The notes under the pieces are model-generated. The model was not told the DNA's origin and ran no database searches. It worked only from the letters and a program-made list of their open reading frames with translations. Positions 1 through 9,061 of a stretch of DNA of 64,000 bases are shown piece by piece. Source of the stretch: Acidobacteriota bacterium (lineage in GTDB: Bacteria > Acidobacteriota > Aminicenantia > Aminicenantales > Saccharicenantaceae); contig JAKLEN010000006.1 of the NCBI GenBank assembly GCA_022711665.1, positions 141,469-205,468 of the forward strand, given 5' to 3'. Within the stretch, counting starts at the first letter, position 1. Each line of letters starts with the position of its first letter. Position numbers and translations under genes: made by a program.

Positions 1-773
1 GGCGAGGCGGCCAGCGCGGCTGAGTGGCGGGGCCGGCTTGACGCCATCCCGGCCCTCTTCAGGATGCGCTCGGCGACGAAGTCCTCCCAGGACATGCCGG
101 ACACGACCTCGATGAGCTCGCCGGCGGCGATGTAGAGCATGTTGTCGTAGGCGTAGGCGCTGCGGAAGCTCGTCGCCGGCCGGACGTAGCGCAGGCGTCC
201 GACGATCTCGCGGCGCGTATAGGTCGTCTCGGGCCAGAGCAGCAGGTCGCCGGCGCCGAGCCCGAGGCCGCTGCGGTGGACGAGCAGGTCGCGGACGGTC
301 ATCTCGCGCGTCACGTAGGGGTCCCACATCTGGAACCAGGGCAGGTAGCGCGTGACCTGGCCGTCCCACTCGATCTTGCCCTCCTCGACCAGCAGGCCCA
401 GGGCCGTGGCCGTGAAGGCCTTGGTGTTCGAGGCGATGCCGAAGAGCGTCCGGGCGTCGACCGGGGCGGGATCGCCGATCTTGCGGATGCCGTAGCCCCG
501 GGCCAGGACGACCCGGCCGTCGTGGACCACGGCGAGGCCCAGGCCCGGGACGTCGAAGGTCTTCATGATCCGGCCGACGAGCGCGTCGAAGCCGGCGGGG
601 AGGACCCGGGCCGGGGATGGGTCGGCGGCGGCGCCGCGGGCCGGCGCGGGCCCGGCCGTCGCGGCCGGCGACGCAAGCACCAGGCCGAGCAGGCCTAGCG
701 TCGCCAGGCAGGCGACGGCGGCCCGGCCGGGGTTCTTTCGTGGAAGGGCAAGGCGTTCGGTTCGTGTGTCCAT
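1..773 (-). CDS. Serine hydrolase, beta-lactamase/class C family (3' end outside window)
   Basis: The first 257 codons of a minus-strand gene run off the left edge. Residues about 10-32 form a hydrophobic export signal that ends near an Ala-rich linker. The mature part opens with the family pattern FDALVGRIM, then VPGLGLAVVHDG and ARGYGIRK. SNTKAFT follows, in which the S-x-x-K nucleophile motif of penicillin-binding-protein-like serine hydrolases is visible. Further on, RDLLVHRSGL and YDNMLY (the Y-x-N motif) also fit. Family members are exported peptidases or esterases acting on D-amino-acid peptides or esters; the substrate cannot be told. The gene is divergent from the cytidylyltransferase gene, 65 bp away. 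A second, distantly related serine hydrolase lies at the far right of the window. Confidence 0.85.
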   Translation of the reverse strand, partial: MDTRTERLALPRKNPGRAAVACLATLGLLGLVLASPAATAGPAPARGAAADPSPARVLPAGFDALVGRIMKTFDVPGLGLAVVHDGRVVLARGYGIRKIGDPAPVDARTLFGIASNTKAFTATALGLLVEEGKIEWDGQVTRYLPWFQMWDPYVTREMTVRDLLVHRSGLGLGAGDLLLWPETTYTRREIVGRLRYVRPATSFRSAYAYDNMLYIAAGELIEVVSGMSWEDFVAERILKRAGMASSRPRHSAALAAS

Positions 774-802
774 GGCCGGATGGTAATGCGCGCCGCGCGC
801 CC

Positions 803-832
803 TTGTCAACCGGCGGGACTTGGGGCTAAGAT
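803..832 (+). promoter_or_regulatory. Promoter of the tagD-like gene, apparently leaderless
   Basis: TTGTCA at 803-808 and TAAGAT at 827-832 are 18 bp apart. The start codon at 839 begins only 6 bases after the -10 hexamer, so transcription would begin at or next to the ATG. No Shine-Dalgarno sequence is seen there. Confidence 0.5.
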
Positions 833-838
833 ACGGGC

Positions 839-1261
839 ATGAAGAAGGTCATCACCTACGGCACCTTCGACCTCATCCACCGCGGTCACATCAACATCCT
901 GCGCCGGGCCAAGGATTTCGGCGATTATCTCATCGTGGCCCTGTCCACCGACGAGTTCACCGCCGGCAAAGGCAAGCAGACCTACTACACGTACGAGGAG
1001 CGCAAGCAGATTCTGGAGGCCATCAAGTACGTCGACGAGGTCATCCCGGAGACCTGCTGGGAGCAGAAGATCGACGACGTCGTCCGCAACCAGGTCTCGG
1101 TCTTCGTCATCGGCGAGGACTGGAGGGGCCGGTTCGACTTCCTCGCGCCGTACTGCAAGGTCGTTTACCTGCCCCGAACCGAAGGCATCTCGACGACGCA
1201 GATCAAGACGGAGCTGGGTGCCCTGGCCTCCGCGAAAAAGAAAAGAAGGGGTCAAGCCTAA
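839..1261 (+). CDS. tagD: Glycerol-3-phosphate cytidylyltransferase-like nucleotidyltransferase (TagD family)
   Basis: A 140-residue protein, close to the usual length of about 130. It carries the family signature from the first residue: TYGTFDLIHRGHINIL (the H-x-G-H nucleotide-binding motif), then STDEF, YVDEVIPE, FVIGEDW and the C-terminal LPRTEGISTT. Enzymes of this family make CDP-glycerol from CTP and glycerol-3-phosphate for teichoic acid or other glycerol-phosphate polymers; relatives use other small phosphates. In a Gram-negative genome the product probably feeds a lipid head group or a capsule, which is inference. The gene stands alone: upstream is a divergent serine hydrolase, downstream a convergent macroglobulin. 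The C-terminal tail after ELGA is lysine-rich and not part of the fold. Confidence 0.9.
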   Translation: MKKVITYGTFDLIHRGHINILRRAKDFGDYLIVALSTDEFTAGKGKQTYYTYEERKQILEAIKYVDEVIPETCWEQKIDDVVRNQVSVFVIGEDWRGRFDFLAPYCKVVYLPRTEGISTTQIKTELGALASAKKKRRGQA

Positions 1262-1287
1262 ACGTTTTAACCTTTCGGCCCGGCCCC

Positions 1288-4200
1288 CTATTTTATATTC
1301 ACCAGGGCGCCGGAGGAGTAGGCCGCGAACTCGGGCGCGTACATCGACTGCAGCGTCGCCGGGGCGGCCTTGAACGTCCCGGCCATGGCGCAGCGGAGCC
1401 GGTGCTTGAGCGTGTATTCGCCCTCGGGCAGCCATTCCATGAAGAAGTTCGTGCCGCTGTCCCGGATCTCCTCGTAGCGCCCCAATCCCAGGTCCCACCT
1501 GTAGCCCGACGTCAGGGCGGCCGGCTCGCAGCCGGAGGGCCGCGGATCCCGCAGGTGGACGTATTCGGCCTGGTGGCGGGCCCGGATCGAGAGATGGACC
1601 TCGATCTCGTCGCCGACGGCAAGCGCTGCGCCCTCGGCCAGCGGCCTGAGCACGACCTCCTGGCCCTTCTTCTCGCGCCTGAAGTATGTCCGCTCGACCG
1701 CGAACAGGTCGCCTTCGCCCTTCTCCGGCATCCTCTCGGTGCTGAAGTGCCACGTGGCGCTGGCGAAGGCCAGGCCCTTGCCGCCCTTGGTCGCCTTGAC
1801 CATGGCGCAGGCCGGGCCGAGCCGGTCGAGCTTATCCCCGGCGATGACGAGCTGGTTCTTCTTGCCCGTGTACTTATCAGGCTCGAACGTGAACGTCGTA
1901 ATGGCGCCGCAGGCCTCGGTCGTGACCGTCTCGCGCCCGGCCAGCGCCCCGGCTTTCTTCAGGTACCAGGCCACCGAGTAGAGGACCTCGGCTGTGGCCC
2001 GGGTGGATTTCCAGTGGTTGAGCTTCTTGTTGAGGAAGAGCCACTGGACGAGCCCTTCGCCCCGGGCGTCACCCGGCGCGAGCTCCAGGAGCGTCCGCAG
2101 GGCGAAGGCGTGCGTCTCGATCGTGTCGTTGTACCAGAGCCAGCCGCGGTCCTCGGGGGCCCAGCTCGTGCCGCCGTCCTCGGTCGTTTTAGCGCTGTCC
2201 ATGACGCTGTCCCAGACAAGCTCCGCGTCCTTGGCGCGCCCGGCCCGCTTGAGCGTCAGCGCCAGATAGCCCTTGAGGTACGGCGAATGTTCTTTCCAGT
2301 GCCTGAAGGAGAAGTCGAGCATTTTCGCCCGATCCTCGGCCTTGAACACCCCGCCCGTCCAGGACGCGTCGGGGAAATTACCGATGACGTAATTGAGGAA
2401 GGTCACGAACTCCCAGCCGGCGTCATGGGCCATGAGGTCGGCCGCGATCTCGTCGAGGTAATGCCGGTGCAGGTAGCCGAACGCCTTGACGACCGGCGCC
2501 TTCGGCACATCGACGCCGAACTCGACCGCCTTGGCGAGGCCGCTGACGATGTAGAGCGTCATGTACGGCGACGGCGGCCCGCCCGGCCACCAGGGGAAGG
2601 CCCCGAGCGAGGTCTGGGCCTTCAGGAGCTTGGCCAGCGAGGCCTCCCTCTGGGCCCTGGCCACCCGCGGGTCGAGGACCTTCTCGAGGCCCAGCCCGGC
2701 GTCCCTGCCGCCCTGCGCCGTTTCGAGCCAGGGCGTCTCTTCGAGGGCCATCTTCCGGTTGGCGTCGGCCGCGTCGAACGTCTCGTAGACCGTTTCCCGC
2801 TTGCCCAGCTCCCGGGCCATCCGGGCGACCGACGGGTACTTGTCGTAGAGGCTCGTCAGGATGCCAGTCGAAAGGAAGCGGTTGAGCGTCTGCTCCGTGC
2901 ACTCGTAGGGGTAGTTGACGAGGTAGGGCAGGGCCTCGATGAGGCCGTAGAAGAGCTGGGCGTCGATCGTGACCACCAGCTGCTCGTTGAGGCGCGTCGG
3001 GTCGTCCGCCCGGGCCATGTCGTCGAAGCGGAGCTCCCGCGTCTTTCCTTCCCTGAGCGTCGCGAACCGCGACTGGACCAGGTGCATCCGCCCCGGCAGG
3101 ACCGGGAGAGGCCTCAGCTCGCCGTCCGAGAGCACGCCGCTCCGGGCCGTGACCTTGAAAGCCACCGTGCCGACCCGGGCCGGCGCCGCCAACGCGAAGG
3201 CGACCGGCGTCCCGCCGCCCGGCTCGACCTTGAAGGCCCGGGCCGGCACCGCCGCCGGCAGCCCGAAGGCCGGGGCCAGGTTCTCGCCCGTGGCCGGGTC
3301 GGTGATCTCGAGCGTCACCTCGCCGGAGAGCGGGACCGCCCCCGCGTTGTTGACCATGACCCGCAGGTCGGCCTTGTCGCCCTCGCGGAAGAACCGCGGC
3401 AGGTACGGCCGGACCATGAGGTCCTTGACCGACCTGGCCTCGCCCTCGAGCGTGCCGCCCGCCAGGTCGCGGGTCAGGCCGTGGACGAAGACGCGCCAGC
3501 TCGTGACCGAGTCGGGCACGGTGAACTCGATCGTGGCCGTGCCGTCGGCCCCGGTCAGGAGGTGCGGCTGCCAGAAGGCCGTCTCGGCGAAGTTCGAGCG
3601 CAGCTCGGCGCCCGCTTCGGGCGCGGCCCCCTCCTGCGCCTGGGCCTTGGCCGGCGGCGGCGTTGCCTGGCTCAGCCCTTTATTCGCCATCAGCTCGGCC
3701 GCCATGCCGCTCATCCGGGCCTGACGGGCGATTTCCGGCAGGGGCGCCTCGCGGTCGGCCACGGCGCCGAGCGCGCCGCCGACCACCCCGCCTAGAACGC
3801 CGCCCTTGAACCTCGATCCGGGTCCGCCGATGCCGTAGCCGCCGAGCGAGAGGAGCTCGTCCGACTGGAAGGACGGGTAGCCAGGGAGGATCTGCCAACC
3901 CTCCTCGGACCTGAAGACCAGCTGGGCCTGGCCCAGGTTGGTGAACCAGGTCCGCGTCCACATCCGGTTCGGGTAGAGCCCGGACAGCTGCGGCGGCCGG
4001 TGAGGGGCGAAGATGTCCAGGCTCCGGTCGTACATGTAGGCCAGGAGCTCGGCCGCGCCCTTCTCGGCCGGCGTTCCCTTCGGAGTCTTGACCGTCACCC
4101 GCCAAGTCTCGCGGCCGCCGGGCGCGAGCTTGTCCCGGAAGGTCGAGAAGGACAGGCCCAGCTCCTTGTTGTCCCAGGGCACGTAGACGGAAGTTTCTTC

Positions 4201-7200
4201 GCTCATGAACTGGTGGTCGCGCAGGGCCGCGAGGCGCGCGCCGAAACCGCCCCGGAGGCCTTCAACGACCGGGATCTCGATGACGCCGCCGTCCTTGCCT
4301 GCTTCGATCCAGCGCCTCTCCCAGACCTCCCCGCCCTTGAACGTTTCGTAGAGCATGGGCTGGCCGGTCCAGCCGCCGTCGACGAGGAAGCGGACCGTGC
4401 CGCCGACCGTCACCGAGGACTTTTCCGCGCGCAGGACGAGAGGCAGCCGGAAGGCCGGCTTGGCCTCTCCGACGACCAGGAAATTCAGGCTGTCGCGGCA
4501 GACGGCCCCGAAATCGTCCTTGGTCTCGTAGAGCAGGCGATAAGCTCCGGCCGCGAGCCCGGGCGCCTCGATCCTGGCCGCCCCCTTGGCATCGTGTTCG
4601 GCCGTCCCCCGGGCCGCCTCGGCGCCCTCCTTCCACAGGCGCAGGATCTCGTCGGGTGCGACGGCCCCTACCCAGCGCGGCCTCAGGAGGTCGCCCGGCG
4701 TCGGCGGGTAGGCCGGATCGGCCGACCCGGGCGCGACGCCGACCGGCTGATCGGCCGGGAGCAGCGTCGTATCCGGCTCGACGAGCCGGACGATCCGCCA
4801 GGCCGCCTGACCCGCCTTGGGCACGCCGTCGAGGTCGGTCCGCGAGGCCGTGAACACACCCCTGGCCGTCGCGCGTAAGAAAGCGCTCTCCGGGTTTACC
4901 CGGGCCTCGACGTTTACGAAACCGAGCCGGAACGACCGCTCGGCCGAACGTGTCTCGCCGCCCTCGTCCGTGACGTCCACGGTCAGGGTGTAGCGGTAGG
5001 AAACGCCCGAGGCGGCGGCGTCCTTCTTTTCGTCGGCCCGCGGCGTGAAGGCGAGTTCGATCGTCCCGTCGGCGTTGATCGCGGCCCGGCCGCCGGCCAC
5101 GACTTGGCTGCGGGAGCCGGCCCTATCCCACCACCACCAGCGGGGGTAGACCGGCTCGCGCCGAACCTGCCAGACGGCCTGGCCGGACGCGACCGGCAGG
5201 CCGAAGTAGTAGCGGGCCTCGGCCTTAAGGGCGGCGGGCCGGTTGAGCCGCAGCGGCTTGTCAGGGTCCTTGACGGAGACCTCGAAGGTCGGCCGCTTGT
5301 ACTCCTCGACGCGCAGGGCGGTCCATCCCGAGGGAGATGAGCGCAGATGCCAGCCGCCGAGCGGGCGGCCGGCCGCGGGGATGGCGAACTCGCCGCTGGC
5401 CGTGCCGAAGGCGTTGGTCGAGGCCGTGGCCTCGGCCACGCGCTGACCGTTGACGTCCTCGAGCCAGACCGAGACGGCCGCGCCGGCGGCTGGGGAGAGG
5501 CGGCCGATATCCTGGCGGCCGCGGTAGGCCAGGATCTTCCAATAGAGCTTCTGGCCGGGGCGGTAGATGGAGCGGTCGGTGTAAAGAAGGGCGTGGCTAT
5601 CTTCGTGCGGCTCCTCGCGGTCCTGGAAATAGACGTAGTCGGGGTCGAAGGCGATATCGCGGCCTTTCTTGGCCAGCAGGAAGTAGGAGCCGCGGCTGGA
5701 GGCGGCGGCGAACCAGACCCGGCCGTCCTCGCCGGTCGTCTTGGACTCGATCCGGGTGTGGCCCTTCTTGCGCCAGTCGAAGGCGTAGAGGTCTACGGTG
5801 ACGCCGGCCAGGGGCTTTCCCGTGGCGCCGGACAGGGCCAGCGTCTCCTCGCCGACGCCGGTCGAGGCGGAGGAGGCGGCGGGGCGCGTCCCGGCGGGCC
5901 TGGCGGGCTCGGGCCCGGTCTGGATGGGGATGGACAAGCCGCCGCCCTCGCGGTTGACCAGGGCCAGGTCGCCGACCACGACCGTGAAGCCGCAGCGCTG
6001 GTTGCCCGCCGCGGCGAAGTCCTGGCGGGCCGAGGCGGCGAGGAGATAGAGCCCCGGCGCCAGCGCGGCCGGCAGGTCGGCGTAGGTGGAGTGATCGCGG
6101 TAATCGGCGGTCCTGGCCAGGTCGGCCTGCCAGGCGGCGGATGCCGCGGTCGGTCCTTCGATGATCTTCAGGGCCTCCCGGCCTTGGGGAAAGACCGAGT
6201 AGTCCTTGGCCGTTTTGAGAAGCGCCTCGAGGTCGAGAGGGTAGGCGCGGAAGAAGATCCGGTCGAGGTTGCGGTGACGGACGCGGATCGAGCGGCGGCC
6301 GGGCGCGTCGAGCCCCATGGCGTCGACTGTAAATTCGGGCGCCTCGATCGATTCGACGATATGGCGGCAGCGCAGACCGCCGGGCGAGCCGGGGAAGCGC
6401 TCGAGGCCTTCGAGCGCGATACGGCGGGCCCGGACCAGGGCGTCGCGGTCGTCCCCGGCGCGGGTGTATTCGGCCAGCAGGGCCTGGCCCGTCGCCCACC
6501 AGGGGTCCCGGCGGTTGGCGGCCAGGAAGGCGGCCAGGTGCCCGCGAACGAGCGCCCGGCTGTCCTCGTCGCTGAAGGCCTCGTAGAGCGCCTGGACGAG
6601 GGCCAGGCGGGCCTCGAGGGCCGCCGCCGGGCGGCTGCCGCGCCGGCTCCACGACTCGTGCTCGCCGAGCAGGGCGGCGGCCTTCTCGACGGGGTGGGCC
6701 GAGGCGGAGGCGAGGAGGTCGGCCGCGCCGGAAGGGGTCGTCCGGCCGGCGCCGGAGAGGAGCTTGGGAAGGTCTACGAGCCACGTTTCGTTCGACTGGC
6801 GCGGCGTCCAGAAGGTCGTGTCGGAGATCAAGCCGGCCATGAGGTAGACGACGGCGTCCCGGAGATTGTCGCGCACGCCGGCCGGGTAGTCGCCGGCCTC
6901 CCAGAAGTCGGGGAACTCGGCGGCGCGGCGGGCGGCCAGGCGGTCGCGGTCCTTCCAGGCGCGGAGGAGGGCGGACCAGGCCTCGGCGAAGATCTGGTCG
7001 CGGGTCCAGGACTTGAGGTCGACGGGGCCCTTGGACTCGACCGTTTCGCGCCGGTTGATCTCCCAGGAGTAGGCCCGGTAGTAGGTGACCAGCGAATTGG
7101 CGTAGAAGAGCTCGAGCAGGTCGCGCTCGACGGGGGAGTCGGGCCAGGCCTCGTCCTTGAAGAAGCGGACGGCGGTCTCGTAGCCGTGGAGGGAGACGCG

Positions 7201-7593
7201 CAGCTGGCCCTCGCGGATGAGCGACCAGGTCCAGAGCGCCGTGTCGCCGTTCCGGCGCGCCTCCCCGCGGACGCGGGCGCATTCGGCGGCGGCCGCCTCG
7301 AATTTCTGCTCCTCGATGAGCTTCTCGACGGCGGCGCGGGCGGCCTTGCCGCGGATCTGGCCGGGATCGGCTGGTGTCATGTCGACCTTCTCCGTTTCGA
7401 CGAGCGGGATCGCCGCCGGGGCGGCGGACAGGGGGGCGCGGGGACGGCCGGCGACCACGGCCGATGCGCCGGCGCCGAGGACGATCGCCAGGGCGGCGAG
7501 GGCCGGGAGAAGAGGACCGGGCCGGCGCGGACGGCGGCGTCGCAGCCCGGGCGTCAGCGGATAACCGTTCGCGTCGTGAATATGATCGTCCAT
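1288..7593 (-). CDS. Very large bacterial alpha-2-macroglobulin family protein
   Basis: 2101 residues. The start at 7593 is chosen because a GGGAGG ribosome site precedes it; the open frame continues upstream through a repeat and into the neighbouring gene. A single hydrophobic segment (about residues 27-48) anchors or exports the protein. About 600 residues of helical N-terminal region come before the MG2 domain (DRSIYRPGQ, near residue 670). A Gly/Ala-rich, low-complexity bait-like stretch (about residues 1230-1310) precedes the A2M domain (TSWRVFVHGLTRD). The thioester motif is CTEQ, Cys1565 to Gln1568, in YECTEQTLNRF, followed by an alpha/alpha toroid complement-like domain. Such proteins trap foreign proteases in the periplasm by covalent attachment. 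It is longer than the usual 1500-1700 residues because of the N-terminal extension. No pbpC partner gene is adjacent. Confidence 0.92.
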   Translation of the reverse strand: MDDHIHDANGYPLTPGLRRRRPRRPGPLLPALAALAIVLGAGASAVVAGRPRAPLSAAPAAIPLVETEKVDMTPADPGQIRGKAARAAVEKLIEEQKFEAAAAECARVRGEARRNGDTALWTWSLIREGQLRVSLHGYETAVRFFKDEAWPDSPVERDLLELFYANSLVTYYRAYSWEINRRETVESKGPVDLKSWTRDQIFAEAWSALLRAWKDRDRLAARRAAEFPDFWEAGDYPAGVRDNLRDAVVYLMAGLISDTTFWTPRQSNETWLVDLPKLLSGAGRTTPSGAADLLASASAHPVEKAAALLGEHESWSRRGSRPAAALEARLALVQALYEAFSDEDSRALVRGHLAAFLAANRRDPWWATGQALLAEYTRAGDDRDALVRARRIALEGLERFPGSPGGLRCRHIVESIEAPEFTVDAMGLDAPGRRSIRVRHRNLDRIFFRAYPLDLEALLKTAKDYSVFPQGREALKIIEGPTAASAAWQADLARTADYRDHSTYADLPAALAPGLYLLAASARQDFAAAGNQRCGFTVVVGDLALVNREGGGLSIPIQTGPEPARPAGTRPAASSASTGVGEETLALSGATGKPLAGVTVDLYAFDWRKKGHTRIESKTTGEDGRVWFAAASSRGSYFLLAKKGRDIAFDPDYVYFQDREEPHEDSHALLYTDRSIYRPGQKLYWKILAYRGRQDIGRLSPAAGAAVSVWLEDVNGQRVAEATASTNAFGTASGEFAIPAAGRPLGGWHLRSSPSGWTALRVEEYKRPTFEVSVKDPDKPLRLNRPAALKAEARYYFGLPVASGQAVWQVRREPVYPRWWWWDRAGSRSQVVAGGRAAINADGTIELAFTPRADEKKDAAASGVSYRYTLTVDVTDEGGETRSAERSFRLGFVNVEARVNPESAFLRATARGVFTASRTDLDGVPKAGQAAWRIVRLVEPDTTLLPADQPVGVAPGSADPAYPPTPGDLLRPRWVGAVAPDEILRLWKEGAEAARGTAEHDAKGAARIEAPGLAAGAYRLLYETKDDFGAVCRDSLNFLVVGEAKPAFRLPLVLRAEKSSVTVGGTVRFLVDGGWTGQPMLYETFKGGEVWERRWIEAGKDGGVIEIPVVEGLRGGFGARLAALRDHQFMSEETSVYVPWDNKELGLSFSTFRDKLAPGGRETWRVTVKTPKGTPAEKGAAELLAYMYDRSLDIFAPHRPPQLSGLYPNRMWTRTWFTNLGQAQLVFRSEEGWQILPGYPSFQSDELLSLGGYGIGGPGSRFKGGVLGGVVGGALGAVADREAPLPEIARQARMSGMAAELMANKGLSQATPPPAKAQAQEGAAPEAGAELRSNFAETAFWQPHLLTGADGTATIEFTVPDSVTSWRVFVHGLTRDLAGGTLEGEARSVKDLMVRPYLPRFFREGDKADLRVMVNNAGAVPLSGEVTLEITDPATGENLAPAFGLPAAVPARAFKVEPGGGTPVAFALAAPARVGTVAFKVTARSGVLSDGELRPLPVLPGRMHLVQSRFATLREGKTRELRFDDMARADDPTRLNEQLVVTIDAQLFYGLIEALPYLVNYPYECTEQTLNRFLSTGILTSLYDKYPSVARMARELGKRETVYETFDAADANRKMALEETPWLETAQGGRDAGLGLEKVLDPRVARAQREASLAKLLKAQTSLGAFPWWPGGPPSPYMTLYIVSGLAKAVEFGVDVPKAPVVKAFGYLHRHYLDEIAADLMAHDAGWEFVTFLNYVIGNFPDASWTGGVFKAEDRAKMLDFSFRHWKEHSPYLKGYLALTLKRAGRAKDAELVWDSVMDSAKTTEDGGTSWAPEDRGWLWYNDTIETHAFALRTLLELAPGDARGEGLVQWLFLNKKLNHWKSTRATAEVLYSVAWYLKKAGALAGRETVTTEACGAITTFTFEPDKYTGKKNQLVIAGDKLDRLGPACAMVKATKGGKGLAFASATWHFSTERMPEKGEGDLFAVERTYFRREKKGQEVVLRPLAEGAALAVGDEIEVHLSIRARHQAEYVHLRDPRPSGCEPAALTSGYRWDLGLGRYEEIRDSGTNFFMEWLPEGEYTLKHRLRCAMAGTFKAAPATLQSMYAPEFAAYSSGALVNIK

Positions 7594-7660
7594 CTGGTCC
7601 TCCCGTTCGGCTTGCCGGTCGACAACGATGATACATCCGGCCCGCCGAAATAATCCACCG

Positions 7661-7768
7661 AAATTGGGGACACAACCCCCCTTTCCCTCTCGAAAGGGGA
7701 GCGTGCCCCCCGATCCGCTAAAACGTCGCGACCAGGGAAATCGGAAATGAGTATTGTGTCCCCGATTT
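7661..7768. repeat. Palindromic intergenic repeat, copy 1 (GGGGACACAA family)
   Basis: The right arm at 7739-7768 contains AATGAGTATTGTGTCCCC. A shorter inverted left arm at 7661-7675 reads AAATTGGGGACACAA. The same sequence returns as inverted pairs at 12697-12800 and, as a variant, at 13351-13422. It lies between the divergent macroglobulin and GH172 genes. Confidence 0.75.
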
Positions 7769-7807
7769 ATATTGATTAGAATGAGCGGGAAAATGACAGG
7801 AGGGCGC

Positions 7808-9013
7808 ATGAAAAGTTCGATCGTTTCCGTGATGGGGCTGGCGCTCCTGGCCCTGGCGATGATCGTCCCGGCCCTGGCCAAGCAGGACGAGAACAAGGGC
7901 TTCAACGGGCTGGGTCTGGGGCTGGGCAACCTGGCGCGGCTGTCCAAGGCCCAGACGCGCTCGATCAGCCCGGAGAACTTCACCGGCGAGAAGGGCAAGG
8001 CGGCCATGTCCACCGATGGACCGGCCCTGAACGCCGCCCGCGACCTCGGCCAGGGCTGGAAGGTCTCGCCGTATGTCCGCATCCCGGCCGGCCAGACGTT
8101 CGTCATGGCCGACGTCAAGGGCGAGGGGGCCATCCAGCAGATCTGGCTGACGCCCGCCGGCACCTGGCGCAACGCCATCCTGCGCATCTATTGGGACGGC
8201 GAGACGGAGCCATCGGTCGAGTGCCCCGTCGGCGACTTCTTCGCCTGCGGCTGGGGCCAATACGCCCAAGTCTCGTCGCTACCCGTCTGCGTCAACCCCG
8301 GTAGCGCCTTCAACTGCTACTGGGAGATGCCCTTCCGCAAGGGCTTCCGCATGACCCTGGAGAACATCGGGGCCAAGCCGCGCGAAGGCGAGCCGCCTTC
8401 GACCAACCAGTTCACCCTCTACTACCAGATCAACTACGCGCTGACCGACGTCCCGGACGACGCCGCCTATTTCCACGCCCAGTTCCGGCGCGTCAACCCG
8501 CTGCCCTACAAGGACGTCTACACCATCCTCGACGGCGTCAAGGGCTGGGGCCATTATGTCGGCACCTACATGGCCTGGGGCGTTCACAACAACGGCTGGT
8601 GGGGCGAAGGGGAGATCAAGTTCTACCTGGACGGCGATTCGAAGTTCCCGACGATCGCCGGCACCGGGACCGAAGACTACTTCTGCGGCTCCTACGACTT
8701 CGACGCCAAGGCCCCCGACGGCTCGATCCAGTACCGCGAGTTCACGACGCCCTACGCCGGCCTGCCCCAGGTCATCCGCGGCGACGGGCACTACCAGATC
8801 ATGCAGAGGTTCGGCCTCTACCGCTGGCACATCATGGATCCCATCCGCTTCGAGAAGGACCTCAAGGTGACCATCCAGGCGCTGGGCTGGCGATCGGGCG
8901 GGCGCTACCTGCCGCTCCAGGACGACATCTCGTCGGTGGGGTTCTGGTACCAGCAGGAGCCCCATGCCAAGTTCCCCAAGCTTCCCTCGCGGGATTACCT
9001 GGAGATCATCTAG
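7808..9013 (+). CDS. GH172 (DUF2961) family protein, single-domain form
   Basis: 401 residues starting at 7808 after AGGAGGGCGC; residues 1-23 are a signal peptide. DUF2961 is now glycoside hydrolase family GH172, whose characterised members act on alpha-D-fructofuranosides and alpha-D-arabinofuranosides. Family marks seen are LRIYWDGETEPSVE, PVGDFF, CYWEMPF and FHAQFRR. Two conserved glutamates fit the catalytic pair: Glu267 in GEGE and Glu289 in GTGTEDYF, 22 apart. It is the shortest GH172 protein in the window, with no C-terminal beta-sandwich and an altered GEGE where the others have GEGD. It lies 16 kb from the other five copies, and no LacI operator is seen upstream. A repeat sits just before it. 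It ends before a convergent coiled-coil gene. Confidence 0.88.
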   Translation: MKSSIVSVMGLALLALAMIVPALAKQDENKGFNGLGLGLGNLARLSKAQTRSISPENFTGEKGKAAMSTDGPALNAARDLGQGWKVSPYVRIPAGQTFVMADVKGEGAIQQIWLTPAGTWRNAILRIYWDGETEPSVECPVGDFFACGWGQYAQVSSLPVCVNPGSAFNCYWEMPFRKGFRMTLENIGAKPREGEPPSTNQFTLYYQINYALTDVPDDAAYFHAQFRRVNPLPYKDVYTILDGVKGWGHYVGTYMAWGVHNNGWWGEGEIKFYLDGDSKFPTIAGTGTEDYFCGSYDFDAKAPDGSIQYREFTTPYAGLPQVIRGDGHYQIMQRFGLYRWHIMDPIRFEKDLKVTIQALGWRSGGRYLPLQDDISSVGFWYQQEPHAKFPKLPSRDYLEII

Positions 9014-9061
9014 GGCCCGGCCCGGAGCTTCGAGAGGCCGGCCCGGGCCGCGCGCCGGGGC

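Noticed and set aside
820..3795. 991-residue open frame on the + strand, and many other long frames opposite real genes (for example 5347-7653 and 33993-36407)
   Set aside because: They lie antisense to strong genes, have Arg/Gly/Pro-rich low-complexity translations and no family motifs; high GC explains such frames.
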